Of a stretch of 55,039 nucleotides of DNA, positions 19,265 to 28,563 are shown one piece after another; the first letter of the stretch is position 1; each line of letters begins with the position of its first letter. The translations under genes and the position numbers were made by a program. Source of the stretch: Hondaea fermentalgiana (taxonomy: Eukaryota > Sar > Bigyra > Thraustochytrida > Thraustochytriidae); assembly GCA_014084085.1 (NCBI GenBank), contig NPFB01000005.1, positions 674,998 through 730,036 on the forward strand, written 5' to 3'. The notes beneath the pieces were generated by a model that saw nothing but the letters and a program-made list of their open reading frames with translations, had not been told where the DNA came from and did no database searches.

Positions 19265-21802
19265 CTACTGAAACTCATACCATCTTGTAGAGTGGTCCTT
19301 TGCGTTGAAGACGACCTGAATCTTCACGCCAGGCGCACCCTGCACAGCGAACTCCCGAATGAAGAGTGGCGTGCCCTGTGCTCGGTTCATTGTTGCCGAT
19401 CGGGACGTTTCCCGCAACGTGAGCGAACCATCGTCTTTTGGATGCCGGTGCACCTTGACGCGATTTGGGTCCTCAGAGGCTGTGAATCTTCCGATCGAGG
19501 ACAAATTGCCTTGCCGGGCTCGAAGCACATGTTCGCAAACGTACTCGAGGAACAATACCTTGTCCTCTTCAGCGTGCACCGGCTCAAGACTGAATAGCTG
19601 CACAGGGCACCTCGAGGTCTCTGGCTGCGGCTCAATCTCCAAAAAGAGTCGCTCTTGACCACCGATCCGTAAACTCACGTCAAATGACTCACCATTTGCA
19701 AGCGAGATCGTTCTTTGCGCAAGTGGACGACGCGTCCGATATCCTCGAAAAGCGCTTTGCAGTTTTGCAGCCTTTTCGTCTTCCTGCTGGCGCTGGCGCT
19801 GCTTCTTTTTGGCGTGATATCCCCGAAACGCGCCCTGCAGCGTCGTCGCACTCCGTTCCTCCTGCTTGCGCAGCTGCTGCTTCTTTTTGGCGTGATAGCC
19901 ACGAAAGGCTCCTTGTAATTTTGCCGCGCTCTTTTCCTCCTGCTTGCGCTGTTTCTTGGCATGATAGCCCCGAAACGCACTCTGTAGTTTCGCGGCGCTT
20001 TGATCTTCTTGCTGACGCTGCGCTTTCTTGGCATGGTAGCCACGAAAGGCTCCTTGCAGTTTTGCTGCGCTCTGATCTTCCTGCTCACGCTTCTTCTTTT
20101 GCCTTTTAGCATGATAGCCCCGGAAGGCACTTTGCAATCTCGCGGCGCTCTTCTCCTCCTCCCTGCGCTGCTTTTTAGCATGATAGCCCCGGAAGGCACT
20201 CTGCAACTTCACAGCACTTTGATCTTCGGCTGACGACGCTTCAGATGAACGTGCTGCTTTCTCGTTTCTTTTCTTTTCCTGCTCCAGAGATCGATCCGAA
20301 GAAAATCTGCGAAATTGCCTCTGCAGAACCTTGGCTGCCTCATGCTCAGAAGCGCGCTGCGCACGCGCCTGCGAGCCGCGCACGCGAGCTTGCAGCTTGG
20401 CGATTTTGTCTTCCTCGGCCTTGGAAAAGTCCGCAATCGCAGGCAAGGGCTCCGCATCTTCGCCGGGTAAGACATCAAGGATGACGCTTGGAAGTTGAGA
20501 CGTAAGCATGAGTTTGTTGTTGCGAAACCAGAGCTTTTTGCTCACCGCCTCGTAAGTGTCGCGTGTGTCACCTCCAACAAGTGCGAAAATGTCGCTGTAG
20601 CTCACAACGAGCGAGTGCTGGTCTTCGCGTCTCTGCGACGCAACGCCCGCACGAAGGCGGCTTACGGAGATCTCGAGCGCTCGGTAGACCTCGTCAATCG
20701 CCATATGAACAGCGATGAGCACAAAGGTGACGTTGCTTCCATAGTCGCCGTGACTGAACTCGACAGCAGGGACGCTCAAAAGCTCAGAAAAGACATCATG
20801 CCGTCGTTGCTTCCCACCACGAGCTCCTGTGTGACCCGATGGTCCAAGTCCGGAGAGAGTGGGCGGCTCTGGGACAGAGAGATCCACTGTGGCCCCCTTT
20901 TTCTCCACAAAGCCAAGCGGTCCAAGGGTCGCAACATCCGCATCAATATCAGGATGACTACTCGCGTCATCGAGCTTGGGAGAGAGAGCACTACCTACTG
21001 GCATATTTTTGGAGCGCGAGGGAAATATGCGTACGTCACCAGTGAGAATTCGATGCGCTCCTGCATGTGCGCCCCCCGCGCGGTCTCGAGGAAATGCCGC
21101 CGTGGCCGGGCGATAGGGTCGCGCAATGACGAGTGGATAGGCACACATGGTTGCCATCTTCTTTTTGGTCTTGACCCACTCCTTTTTCAGCTGCTGATTG
21201 GTTTGGAACGGAGGCACCTGCTCAAGTCGAGCCGCAAGCTTCCTATTTTCGGCCTCAATTCGCTTAAAGTCGATTAGACGTTGCCGCTCGTGACGACCGC
21301 GGATCGTCTTCTTTTCCGCATTTGTGTAAATGTTCTTTCGATGCATTACAGCCGTCATGCGCTGTACGAGAATTTGGTTTTCGTATTCTACGCGAAGTCT
21401 TCGCCCGATGGATTCCTGCTGACTTCTCGCGCGAGTTTGTACATGTCTCATGCGAGCTGTTTTGGGAACGGAGTTGTCGAGCCGTGGACGCATTTTCCGC
21501 AGGCGGTCCTTGTGTTCCTGGAGAAGACGCGCGCGTCGAATTTCATGCAAGTTTTGACCTCGGGGTTTGACGATGCCGTCGCTTGCATTCTTTTTCGCGC
21601 CGCGATCCTGCGGTCTCCGTCGTATGCGCGGATTCTGTCGTGATTCATGCTGTGCGCGCTGCGGCGGTCGTTCTTGGATGAGTTTTTCTGTCTCGCGTAG
21701 ACTCCTGCCTCGTCTTGCCGGTACCTCTTCCTCGCGCAAGAGATTGCGCGCGAGCGCTTCTTCTTGTGCGCTGCTCGCAGGCATCGATTCGCCTTGCGAC
21801 AT
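19265..21802 (-). CDS. CFAP97/hemingway-like protein with tandem IQ-like repeats
   Basis: The frame extends upstream, but the first ATG is at 21800-21802 (MSQGESMPAS), giving 845 aa. Residues about 95-220 resemble the ciliary CFAP97/hemingway domain: RLRKMRPRLDNSVPKT, then a helical stretch with EYENQILVQRM and EAENRKLAARLEQV. After a middle region, residues about 455-700 hold seven strongly conserved IQ-like repeats with the core LQSAFRGYHAKK or LQGAFRGYHAKK, each separated by a Lys/Gln/Glu-rich spacer. At least two more degenerate copies precede them (AKLQARVRGSQAR, KVLQRQFRRF). IQ motifs bind calmodulin or EF-hand light chains. The C-terminal about 150 residues are a β-rich domain I do not recognise. 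A flagellar role is inferred. The repeat array is prone to unequal recombination. Confidence 0.8.
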   Translation of the reverse strand: MSQGESMPASSAQEEALARNLLREEEVPARRGRSLRETEKLIQERPPQRAQHESRQNPRIRRRPQDRGAKKNASDGIVKPRGQNLHEIRRARLLQEHKDRLRKMRPRLDNSVPKTARMRHVQTRARSQQESIGRRLRVEYENQILVQRMTAVMHRKNIYTNAEKKTIRGRHERQRLIDFKRIEAENRKLAARLEQVPPFQTNQQLKKEWVKTKKKMATMCAYPLVIARPYRPATAAFPRDRAGGAHAGAHRILTGDVRIFPSRSKNMPVGSALSPKLDDASSHPDIDADVATLGPLGFVEKKGATVDLSVPEPPTLSGLGPSGHTGARGGKQRRHDVFSELLSVPAVEFSHGDYGSNVTFVLIAVHMAIDEVYRALEISVSRLRAGVASQRREDQHSLVVSYSDIFALVGGDTRDTYEAVSKKLWFRNNKLMLTSQLPSVILDVLPGEDAEPLPAIADFSKAEEDKIAKLQARVRGSQARAQRASEHEAAKVLQRQFRRFSSDRSLEQEKKRNEKAARSSEASSAEDQSAVKLQSAFRGYHAKKQRREEEKSAARLQSAFRGYHAKRQKKKREQEDQSAAKLQGAFRGYHAKKAQRQQEDQSAAKLQSAFRGYHAKKQRKQEEKSAAKLQGAFRGYHAKKKQQLRKQEERSATTLQGAFRGYHAKKKQRQRQQEDEKAAKLQSAFRGYRTRRPLAQRTISLANGESFDVSLRIGGQERLFLEIEPQPETSRCPVQLFSLEPVHAEEDKVLFLEYVCEHVLRARQGNLSSIGRFTASEDPNRVKVHRHPKDDGSLTLRETSRSATMNRAQGTPLFIREFAVQGAPGVKIQVVFNAKDHSTRWYEFQ
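19715..20235 (-). repeat. Tandem coding repeats encoding IQ-like units
   Basis: Seven similar units of roughly 70-80 bases in the IQ-like gene. The core encoding AFRGYHAKK is nearly identical at DNA level between units, while spacers differ in length, which points to recent expansion. Confidence 0.85.
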
Positions 21803-22119
21803 CTTCAGTGATAGAACCGTGTGCCAACGCGTGAGTCTCCTTGCTTGGCCTCGTCTGCGCCGAGCCGAGAGGTGCCGAGCCGAGCCTAGCGGAGTTGAGT
21901 TGAGATTGAACTTGCGTGCGCGCGCGCTAGTGCGCGGCACGGCGCGAGGCGACTGGACACTTTGTTTTGCCCGATTCCCGCCGTCGCATCAGCAAAAAAG
22001 TGCTCACAAAGTTCGCACACTCTCCGCGCAGGCAGAGTCTTGGTAACTCGATCTTGGTCAGCGTCGCACACAGGGGAATAGAAGGCCACACCTGCTTCTT
22101 GACGTCCACCGCCAGACTA

Positions 22120-22152
22120 TATGGATGGACAGATGGATAGACGGATGGATAG
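22120..22152. repeat. Degenerate (GGAT)n repeat
   Basis: ATGGATGGACAGATGG and following units, imperfect copies of a GGAT/AGAT tetranucleotide. Confidence 0.8.
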
Positions 22153-22629
22153 ATTGAATGTTTCTGCGGGCAGCAATGGCGGTCCGAGTTTAAACAAACG
22201 GATCTCTGCTTGGAGCAGGGTTTTGCTATCTGTTGCTCCAGTACTCACTAGCTCTTTGCAAAGATTACTTTTCTCTGCCCGCTTGAAGCTTCAGCCAACG
22301 CTGGGCAGCCAGAAATCAATACATTCATTACCTAGCAATGCTGGATTATGCACATGTTCACGCGTGCGCATACGAGGAAAGCGACAGCGAAAGCGAAAAA
22401 GAAGAAAAAGTGGTGTGTACCGATCAGAAGTACACACCTGGTTCGGATTTTTCACAATAAAATCACTCGCTGGCTAAACGGACCGCAGCAAGTTAGCAGC
22501 AGAAGACTGTGAGCGAGTGAGCGAGTAATGGAGCGAGCGAATGGAATGATTCGGACTGGGTGCAGGTGTGAATAGAGTAAAGAAGAAGAAGGAAGCGAAG
22601 AGGCGGAGTAGAACTAGCCACGTAGCCGA

Positions 22630-22672
22630 TTGGCTGGCTGGCTGGCTGACTGACTGACGGACTGGCTGGCTC
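22630..22672. repeat. (GGCT)n/(GACT)n tract
   Basis: TGGCTGGCTGGCTGGCTGAC and following units, about 100 bases upstream of the formin start codon. Confidence 0.9.
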
Positions 22673-22777
22673 GGGCGCAAGCGAGGGCAGTCAGTCAGTC
22701 CTCCGCGAAGGGCGCCCGAGGTTCCTCGTGCCGCTGGCCAAATACAGTACGGACAAACGAGCTCGTGAGCGCCGAAG

Positions 22778-25700
22778 ATGGCGCCCCCGCCAGCAGGTAG
22801 AGCGGATCTCGCTGGCAGCGAAAATGAAGAAGAGCGCCCGACCGATGAGGAGCTCGACCGCATGTACAGGAGACTGCTGGACGAGCTCGGCATCCCGGAA
22901 AGCAAGCGGGGGCGCATGCTTGCGCAGCCCATGCACATGAAGTGGAAACTACTCTCTAAACATCAGCGCTACGTGCGCGTCCAAACAAGCGCGTATGGAG
23001 GTCACAGTAGTGCATTGCGCAGTGTGGAGCATCTTGACAAGCTCTTGCTGGCAGCCGACAAGGTGCGGCCGGAGGACGTCGTGGACCTGAGAGCCGATAT
23101 GAAGGAAGATGCGGGCTGGATGCAGACCTTTCTCGAACTGGGCGGTTTGCACAAACTGCTTCGATTCATGGGCATTGCGGGGGAGCTTCGGGACCCGCGT
23201 ATTCGTCTTGACCTTCTCGAGTCTCTTTGGGTTCTTGTGCGGGCGAGTCCAAATGTTAGCGGCATTCTCGCTGCCGACGCCAACGCGGTCGCATCCATTG
23301 CCCTGTGCTTTAGCTGTGACCCAGGGCTACCGCGGCTGGCGTCTGTTGTTCTTGATATATTCTCCGTTTTGGTCGAGCGAAGCGCAGAAGGCCATGATCT
23401 CGTGTGTTCTGCCTTTGAAGTCTTTCGCGTCGAAAGACGCGAGGATTTACGCTTTAGTACGCTGATTCGTTGTCTGACGTGCGAACACGAGGCGTTCGAT
23501 CTTGCGTTCAAGGCGGACGTACTTCGTTTTATTAATGCGCTTGTCGGGCATGCGGATGTACTTCAGCACCGCGTTGCGCTTCGAGCTGATCTGGCATATC
23601 TTGGCATTGTTCGTGTTCTCGACGACCTTGACCGAGCTCTGGAACTATTCAGCGACGAAGAGGACCCCGATGGATCACGCGCAGCACTCGCGCAAGAGAG
23701 TATTACTTACCGAAGGTCGGCGGATGCAGATGCAGCGCAGGTCCTTGAAGAGGCCCCCAACAGTGGGAGCTGGCTCACGGACCCTGAAGTGCTCTTTGAG
23801 CGCGTTCAGTATGTCGCTCAGTCGAGCGGGGCCGGAGCGCACTTCATGGATATTCTTTACGCTTTGCTTGTGACCCCCGCAGACGCCTATCTCGCGCCTC
23901 GTATTTGGAGTCTTCTCGCTGAGGTATGTCAAAAGGTGGTCACGGGCCAAGTCCAAGAGCTATCATGTGCCAGGATTGAGGAGCTGTACTTGTCACGGGA
24001 CGATCGCTTCCAGGAACTCGAGAAGGCACGAGCGCAGATCAAGCAGCTTGAGGTCAACCTCGAGCAGGCCGAAGCGCAGACAGCCTCGTGGCGTGCCAAG
24101 GCGGATGAAGCACGCGCAAACGCGGCGGCAGTCGCTGCTACTGCCGCTTCTACTTCAGCTGCCGCAACAGTGTCGGTGGGGTCCACGTCGTCCCAAGCAG
24201 GTAACGCCGTCTTCGAGGCCGTTGTCGACCCCAAGTTCGAAAAGTATGCCAAAATGCGCAAAGCAGGGCTTCCAGAAGGAGCAATTGCCAATTGCATGAC
24301 CAAAGATGGCATCTCAGCCCCAGAGCAACAAGCTTTCTTTGGCTCTGCAGACTCTGCAAATGCTCCCACGTCGGCTCCAGCTGTGTCGACACCAAATTCT
24401 TCGGTGCAGATCGACCCCAAGCTTGTCAAATATGCCCGCATGAAGCAGGCCGGACTCCCCCGAGGTGCGATTGACAATTGCATGACACGCGACGGCATTT
24501 CGTCCTCGCAGCAGGCCGCCTTTTGGGGCGAAAGTGGAGGCGCTGCGAGCGGAAGCGACAACGCAAAAATCACGAAACCTTTGGATCCGGAGCTCATCAA
24601 ATATGATAAAATGCAAAAGGCAGGTTTGCCGGAAGGTGCGATTCGCAATGCCATGGCTCGCGATGGACTCAGCGCAGAAACGCAAGCCACTTTCTTTGAA
24701 GGTAGTAATGCCAGCGCCTCTGCAGCGCCAGAGACCGATGGTAAGGGTTCAAATGGTGGAAAGTGCACCGCAAATGCGCAAATGGACCCGAAATTCGCAA
24801 AGTACGCCAAAATGAAGCAAGCCAAGATCCCAGACGGTGCGATTCGCAATAAGATGGCACGTGATGGACTGTCAGCACAAGATCAGGACGTCTTCTTTGG
24901 GGCCAGCGGGTTATCTGCTGCTACGGGAATTGGAGCAGAAGCAGGTGTCGAAACACCGATTGTGCACGTCAAGGAGAAAGCAAAGGTAACGCCCCGAAAG
25001 CCGATGCGTGCTCTCTTCTGGTCAAAGATCCCCGCCGAGCGTGTGGAAGGTTCATTGTGGGAGAATTTGGAGGAAGAACAGGTTGACCTTAGTCTCGATG
25101 CGCTGGAGGATAACTTTGGCCAGCCAGAGGTGAAAAAGGAAACGCCACGTCGCGAGGAAGACGGCGACGAAGAGGAAAGCAAGGGTTCCGAAAAAGGAAG
25201 GGCGCGACGCGGTTCTGCGATTCCTGGCGGCAAGAAAAAGGTGGTGGAGCTCCTGGACCCGAAGCGGCAGCAAAATGTTGGCATTGCCTTTGCTCGGCTC
25301 CGCATCTCACCCGAGGTACTTCGCAACTGCATTGTGAACCTTGATCTAAAGCGCCTTGGAGGCGGTGCAGATCGTGTGAACATGCTTACAAATATTCTGC
25401 CAAGTTCTGACGAAGCTCGTCTAGTTCTCGACTACGACGGCGATGAGTCGATGCTCGGCAAAATCGAGTTGCTATTTCGGGAGCTTGGCACCATCAGCTC
25501 CTTGCCTCAACGCATCAAAGCGTGGACCATTCAGCTACGCTATAAACAGCAGGTTGCCGAAGCGCAGGAGCAGACGCAGATGGTGCTCAAGGCCTGCGAA
25601 GAAATCGAACACTCAAGCGCGCTTCGGCAAACTCTGCGAGTCATTCTGGCGCTTGGCAACTATCTGAATGGGACGTCGGCTCGAGGTGGGGCCTACGGGT

Positions 25701-26257
25701 TCAAGCTTGACCTGCTGACCAAGATTGAGAATCTCAAGGCCGCAGACCACAAAACGACACTTTTGCAATTCATTGTGCGTGAAATCGCAAGCAAGAAACA
25801 TCCGGTGATGCTTAAGCTCACAAAGGACCTTCAACACGTGGCAGATGCGAGCCGGATTTCAGTCAATGCGCTTGCGACAACGTGTCGGAACCTGTGTAGC
25901 GATCTAAACTTTGTGGAAGGTCTTCTGGAACGCATTCGTGGCGACAAGAGTGGCGGCGAAGGAAGCGACAGTGTTTTTTGTGAGAAAATGGGAACCTTTG
26001 TTGAAGGTGCGCGAAGATCCCGAGATAGCTTACAGACAGTCGTAACAAAGCTCGAGCAGCGATACGCTGCGCTGCTGCAGACGTACGCAGTGGACGAAGA
26101 GGAGCTCAAGTCGGACTCGGAGCGTTTCTTTAGCATTTTCAATAGCTTTTTGCAGGCCTTTGCACGGGAGCAGGCCAGCCTTGCCAAGGCGACGACAAGT
26201 CGTAGGCCGTCCGCTGCTGCTTCCGTTTCTGTTGGTGCGAGAGCGTCGCGTTCGTAA
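22778..26257 (+). CDS. Formin (GBD/FH3-FH2) with four WASHC3/CCDC53-like motifs between them
   Basis: An actin nucleator and elongator of 1159 aa, intronless, starting at an ATG in GAAGATGG. Residues about 22-400 form a diaphanous-type GTPase-binding/FH3 region (ELDRMYRRLLDELGIP, then armadillo-like helices). A coiled coil follows at about 405-450 (EKARAQIKQLEVNLEQAEAQ). The FH2 domain starts near residue 740 with PMRALFWSKIP and contains GNYLNGTSARGGAYGF. The region that normally holds a proline-rich FH1 has no polyproline. It has four repeats starting at residues 484, 546, 603 and 670 with the core KYxKMxxAGLPxGAIxN followed by M-x2-DGxS. This resembles the core of the WASH-complex subunit WASHC3 (CCDC53). 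How profilin-actin would be recruited is therefore unclear. Confidence 0.93.
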   Translation: MAPPPAGRADLAGSENEEERPTDEELDRMYRRLLDELGIPESKRGRMLAQPMHMKWKLLSKHQRYVRVQTSAYGGHSSALRSVEHLDKLLLAADKVRPEDVVDLRADMKEDAGWMQTFLELGGLHKLLRFMGIAGELRDPRIRLDLLESLWVLVRASPNVSGILAADANAVASIALCFSCDPGLPRLASVVLDIFSVLVERSAEGHDLVCSAFEVFRVERREDLRFSTLIRCLTCEHEAFDLAFKADVLRFINALVGHADVLQHRVALRADLAYLGIVRVLDDLDRALELFSDEEDPDGSRAALAQESITYRRSADADAAQVLEEAPNSGSWLTDPEVLFERVQYVAQSSGAGAHFMDILYALLVTPADAYLAPRIWSLLAEVCQKVVTGQVQELSCARIEELYLSRDDRFQELEKARAQIKQLEVNLEQAEAQTASWRAKADEARANAAAVAATAASTSAAATVSVGSTSSQAGNAVFEAVVDPKFEKYAKMRKAGLPEGAIANCMTKDGISAPEQQAFFGSADSANAPTSAPAVSTPNSSVQIDPKLVKYARMKQAGLPRGAIDNCMTRDGISSSQQAAFWGESGGAASGSDNAKITKPLDPELIKYDKMQKAGLPEGAIRNAMARDGLSAETQATFFEGSNASASAAPETDGKGSNGGKCTANAQMDPKFAKYAKMKQAKIPDGAIRNKMARDGLSAQDQDVFFGASGLSAATGIGAEAGVETPIVHVKEKAKVTPRKPMRALFWSKIPAERVEGSLWENLEEEQVDLSLDALEDNFGQPEVKKETPRREEDGDEEESKGSEKGRARRGSAIPGGKKKVVELLDPKRQQNVGIAFARLRISPEVLRNCIVNLDLKRLGGGADRVNMLTNILPSSDEARLVLDYDGDESMLGKIELLFRELGTISSLPQRIKAWTIQLRYKQQVAEAQEQTQMVLKACEEIEHSSALRQTLRVILALGNYLNGTSARGGAYGFKLDLLTKIENLKAADHKTTLLQFIVREIASKKHPVMLKLTKDLQHVADASRISVNALATTCRNLCSDLNFVEGLLERIRGDKSGGEGSDSVFCEKMGTFVEGARRSRDSLQTVVTKLEQRYAALLQTYAVDEEELKSDSERFFSIFNSFLQAFAREQASLAKATTSRRPSAAASVSVGARASRS
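24227..24903 (+). repeat. Four dispersed coding repeats (WASHC3/CCDC53-like motif) in the formin
   Basis: Units of about 40 residues begin at about 24227, 24413, 24584 and 24785 and are separated by 20-30 residue Ser/Ala/Thr-rich spacers. The cores are highly similar while spacers are not, so the motif rather than the whole segment is under selection. Confidence 0.9.
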
Positions 26258-26484
26258 CAATATTCGTTTCTTCTGCTTTACTTGTGCGCGGAACGTTGCA
26301 TCTTTGATGGCGATGCTGAACCGTAAAATTACAATCATGGTGAAAGATGGAAACGCATGCGTGCGTGCCGTGAACATGCATGCGAAATGCCAAACTTTGG
26401 AGCAAACAGAGGCCCGGGTAGACACAGACGGAGACGCCCATCCGTCGCCCTGGCATCACTTTAGAAGTCAATTTTGTTGTCGTA
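26258..26484. other. Convergent intergenic region (formin / VTT gene)
   Basis: The 227 bases between two convergent stops are AT-richer than the coding flanks. They include short GCATGC-type repeats (26356-26382). No gene is seen. Confidence 0.5.
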
Positions 26485-28253
26485 TCACCTTGTCAAGAGC
26501 CTCTCGTCTTCGGCCACAAAATCTTCGCCTTGTTCTTCCTCCTCATAAATGGCGCGAGACTCAACGTTGGCATAGCTAGGCTGTCGAAAGCTACCCCCTG
26601 AAGCAGGGGACCACTTGGTAAAATCGCTGGAGCGCCGACGGGGTCGACCAAGCGTCTCTTCTGTCTTGAGCTCCGCAAGGACGCGCATGTATGATCGACG
26701 CGCCACAATGGATGCAATGGTGGTCATGATAATGGCTAAAAGCAAACTCAGCATGGGTAGCCACGACTCGTGATTTGTACTGGTCTCACCACTTTCGTTC
26801 GCCGTCGATGAGGTACTATCGCCTTTACCACTTGCGCCACGAGACGCCCCTGCTTCTAAGAGCGTTTGCGAGACAGAGCCAAGATACACTGAAAAGAGGA
26901 TACTCTGGAAGTCGCCAAGAAATGCCATGAGGAAGAAGCAGCGAAAGGTCACGGGCAGAACTCCGAAGAGATAATTCCTGCAGAGGCAAAGAGCACAAGC
27001 GTCAGTCAATAGGTCAGTAAGTCAGGCAATCAATGAGGTTGGAAAGCTTCGCAAATCGAGAATGCGGCGCACTTCTTTCACGTTTCGCACCATGTTTCTT
27101 CCTCCAATACAAAGGAAGGACGGTATGCAGGCGTTCAGGCGTGACTTACTTGATTTGCACAGGCATGACAATAAAGCGTGAAAGAAAGGTGACCCGCCAC
27201 TGCTCTTTGCGCGCGGCTGCTGACATGTTGCGCAGGGTGGGCCTCGAGAGAAGGAGCTTTTCGAAGCGCGTGCGGCAGAGCAAACGCGCTGCCAGAAATG
27301 CGGTACATGCACCTACATGATGCGCGCCCGCTGCAATACAGTATGCTTTTCGGAATTCAAAGACAGCGCCAATGCTAAAGCAGACAAGGGAGCCTGGGAC
27401 GCCCGGAACGAGCAAGACGCCGGCGACGGCGAGCCCAAAAACGAGCGTGCCCCCAAAGCCCATGCCGTTGGCCCAGAGAGCCCATGCTTTAATGGCTTCG
27501 TTGACGTCTGGAAAAAGCTGTTGCAGCGTGTAGAACCCTGCGCCGGCCACGAGAATTACCAAAAAGACCTGCGCCACGATTGTGATCACGCGAAACCATG
27601 TGGTGGGCCGGGCTGCATCCTCCTGGAAAGTCTCGGCGAGGATCTCGTCTGCCGCGGAGCTAAGTCGCGACCGCAGCGTGGGCCGGCCCCACTCATCGAG
27701 GCTGTCTTCGTCGCTCTCCGGTTCCTCCTCGCCGTCCGAGACGACCCAGTCTGCGCCGCGCTCGAGGTCGTCGGCGAGGACCCGAAGCGCCGCCTCGGTG
27801 ATGGAGACCTCGTCGTGGCGCGGTTTATACTCGCGGTCCTTGTCGCGGGTCTTGGCGTTCCGTGCGGCGCCGGTGGCCGCCGCAAGCAGCGCCGCGGGGC
27901 CTTCTTGCTGCGCCGCCGCGTCCGGGTCTCGCGCGAGGCCGCCGCCGCTGCCGCCGCNNNNNNNNNNNNNNNNNNNNNNNNNNNNNNNNNNNNNNNNNNN
28001 NNNNNNNNNNNNNNNNNNNNNNNNNNNNNNNNNNNNNNNNNNNNNNNNNNNNNNNNNCGCTGCCGCCGCTGCCGCTCGAGCCGCCAACTTTGGTCGAGCT
28101 GCCGCCGCCGCTGCTGCCGATGCCGCCGCCGCCGCCGCCGCCGGCAGCGGCCTCTCCGTCCGGGTCGCTGCTGGACGGGCCGTGTCTGCGCACGAGCCAC
28201 CTGCCCTCCGGCCCCGCGGACCCGGCGGCGCCGCGCGCGCCGTGCCCGCTCAT
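26485..28253 (-). CDS. VTT-domain (TVP38/TMEM64/DedA-like) membrane protein, two exons, with an internal assembly gap
   Basis: Exon 1 runs from about 28253 to 27150 and exon 2 from 26977 to 26485. The intron at 26978-27149 has donor GTAAGT and acceptor CTCTGCAG and splits the Lys codon before NYLFG. The likely start at 28251-28253 gives MSGHGARG, followed by a Gly/Ser-rich linker that runs into the 100-N gap (27958-28057), so the frame through the gap is unknown. After the gap come an acidic stretch (DWVVSDGEEEPESDEDSLDE), a membrane helix (FRVITIVAQVFLVILVAGAG) and the VTT core (GFGGTLVFGLAVAG, VPGSLVCFSIGAVFEF, SRFIVMPVQIKNYLFG). A final membrane helix and an acidic tail follow. VTT proteins act at the ER and Golgi in lipid scrambling and trafficking. 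Confidence 0.82.
26978..27149 (-). other. Spliceosomal intron, 172 bp
   Basis: On the minus strand the sequence AATCAA|GTAAGTCACG to TTTGCCTCTGCAG|GAATTATC joins two halves of the VTT core in frame (QIK-NYLFGVLP). A stop codon directly follows the donor in the unspliced frame, so splicing is needed. Confidence 0.92.
27958..28057. other. Assembly gap, 100 N, inside the VTT gene
   Basis: Exactly 100 N within GCC/GGC-rich sequence encoding Gly/Ser/Ala-rich linker. The true length is unknown. Confidence 0.98.
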
Positions 28254-28563
28254 GCTTGGGATTCTGCGGAGAGAGCCTCGCCTCCTCGCTCCTCTCTACA
28301 TTGTCGTATTACTCGGTGTACACAAGTAGCAGGCAGGCTAGGACGCAACAAACCGCGACGGCGATGGTGACGATGCTGCCGGTGGGAGTGGCATGGAGAC
28401 GCCTTCGCAAGAGCCAGGAGTCTAATATATTATACGCATACTGAAGCAGATTCGAGATGATGCAAGAGAGAACTGACTGACAATGAAGCCTCTGTGCCAT
28501 GAGACAGCTTATGAATCACGAGTAGAGATCCCCCCGGAACGATCGATCAATCACGGCAGTTGG
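28254..28563. promoter_or_regulatory. Intergenic region upstream of the VTT gene
   Basis: The 310 bases between the VTT start and the stop of the next minus-strand gene hold the VTT promoter and the upstream gene's 3' UTR. An AT-rich patch lies at 28420-28440. No gene is seen. Confidence 0.45.

Larger units (their letters stand above)
21803..22777. promoter_or_regulatory. Divergent intergenic region (CFAP97/IQ gene / formin)
   Basis: The 975 bases contain GAGCCGAGCC-type repeats just upstream of the IQ gene (21856-21900), a GGAT-type repeat (22120-22150) and a (GGCT)n/(GACT)n tract (22630-22672) close to the formin start. No separate gene is supported. Confidence 0.45.
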
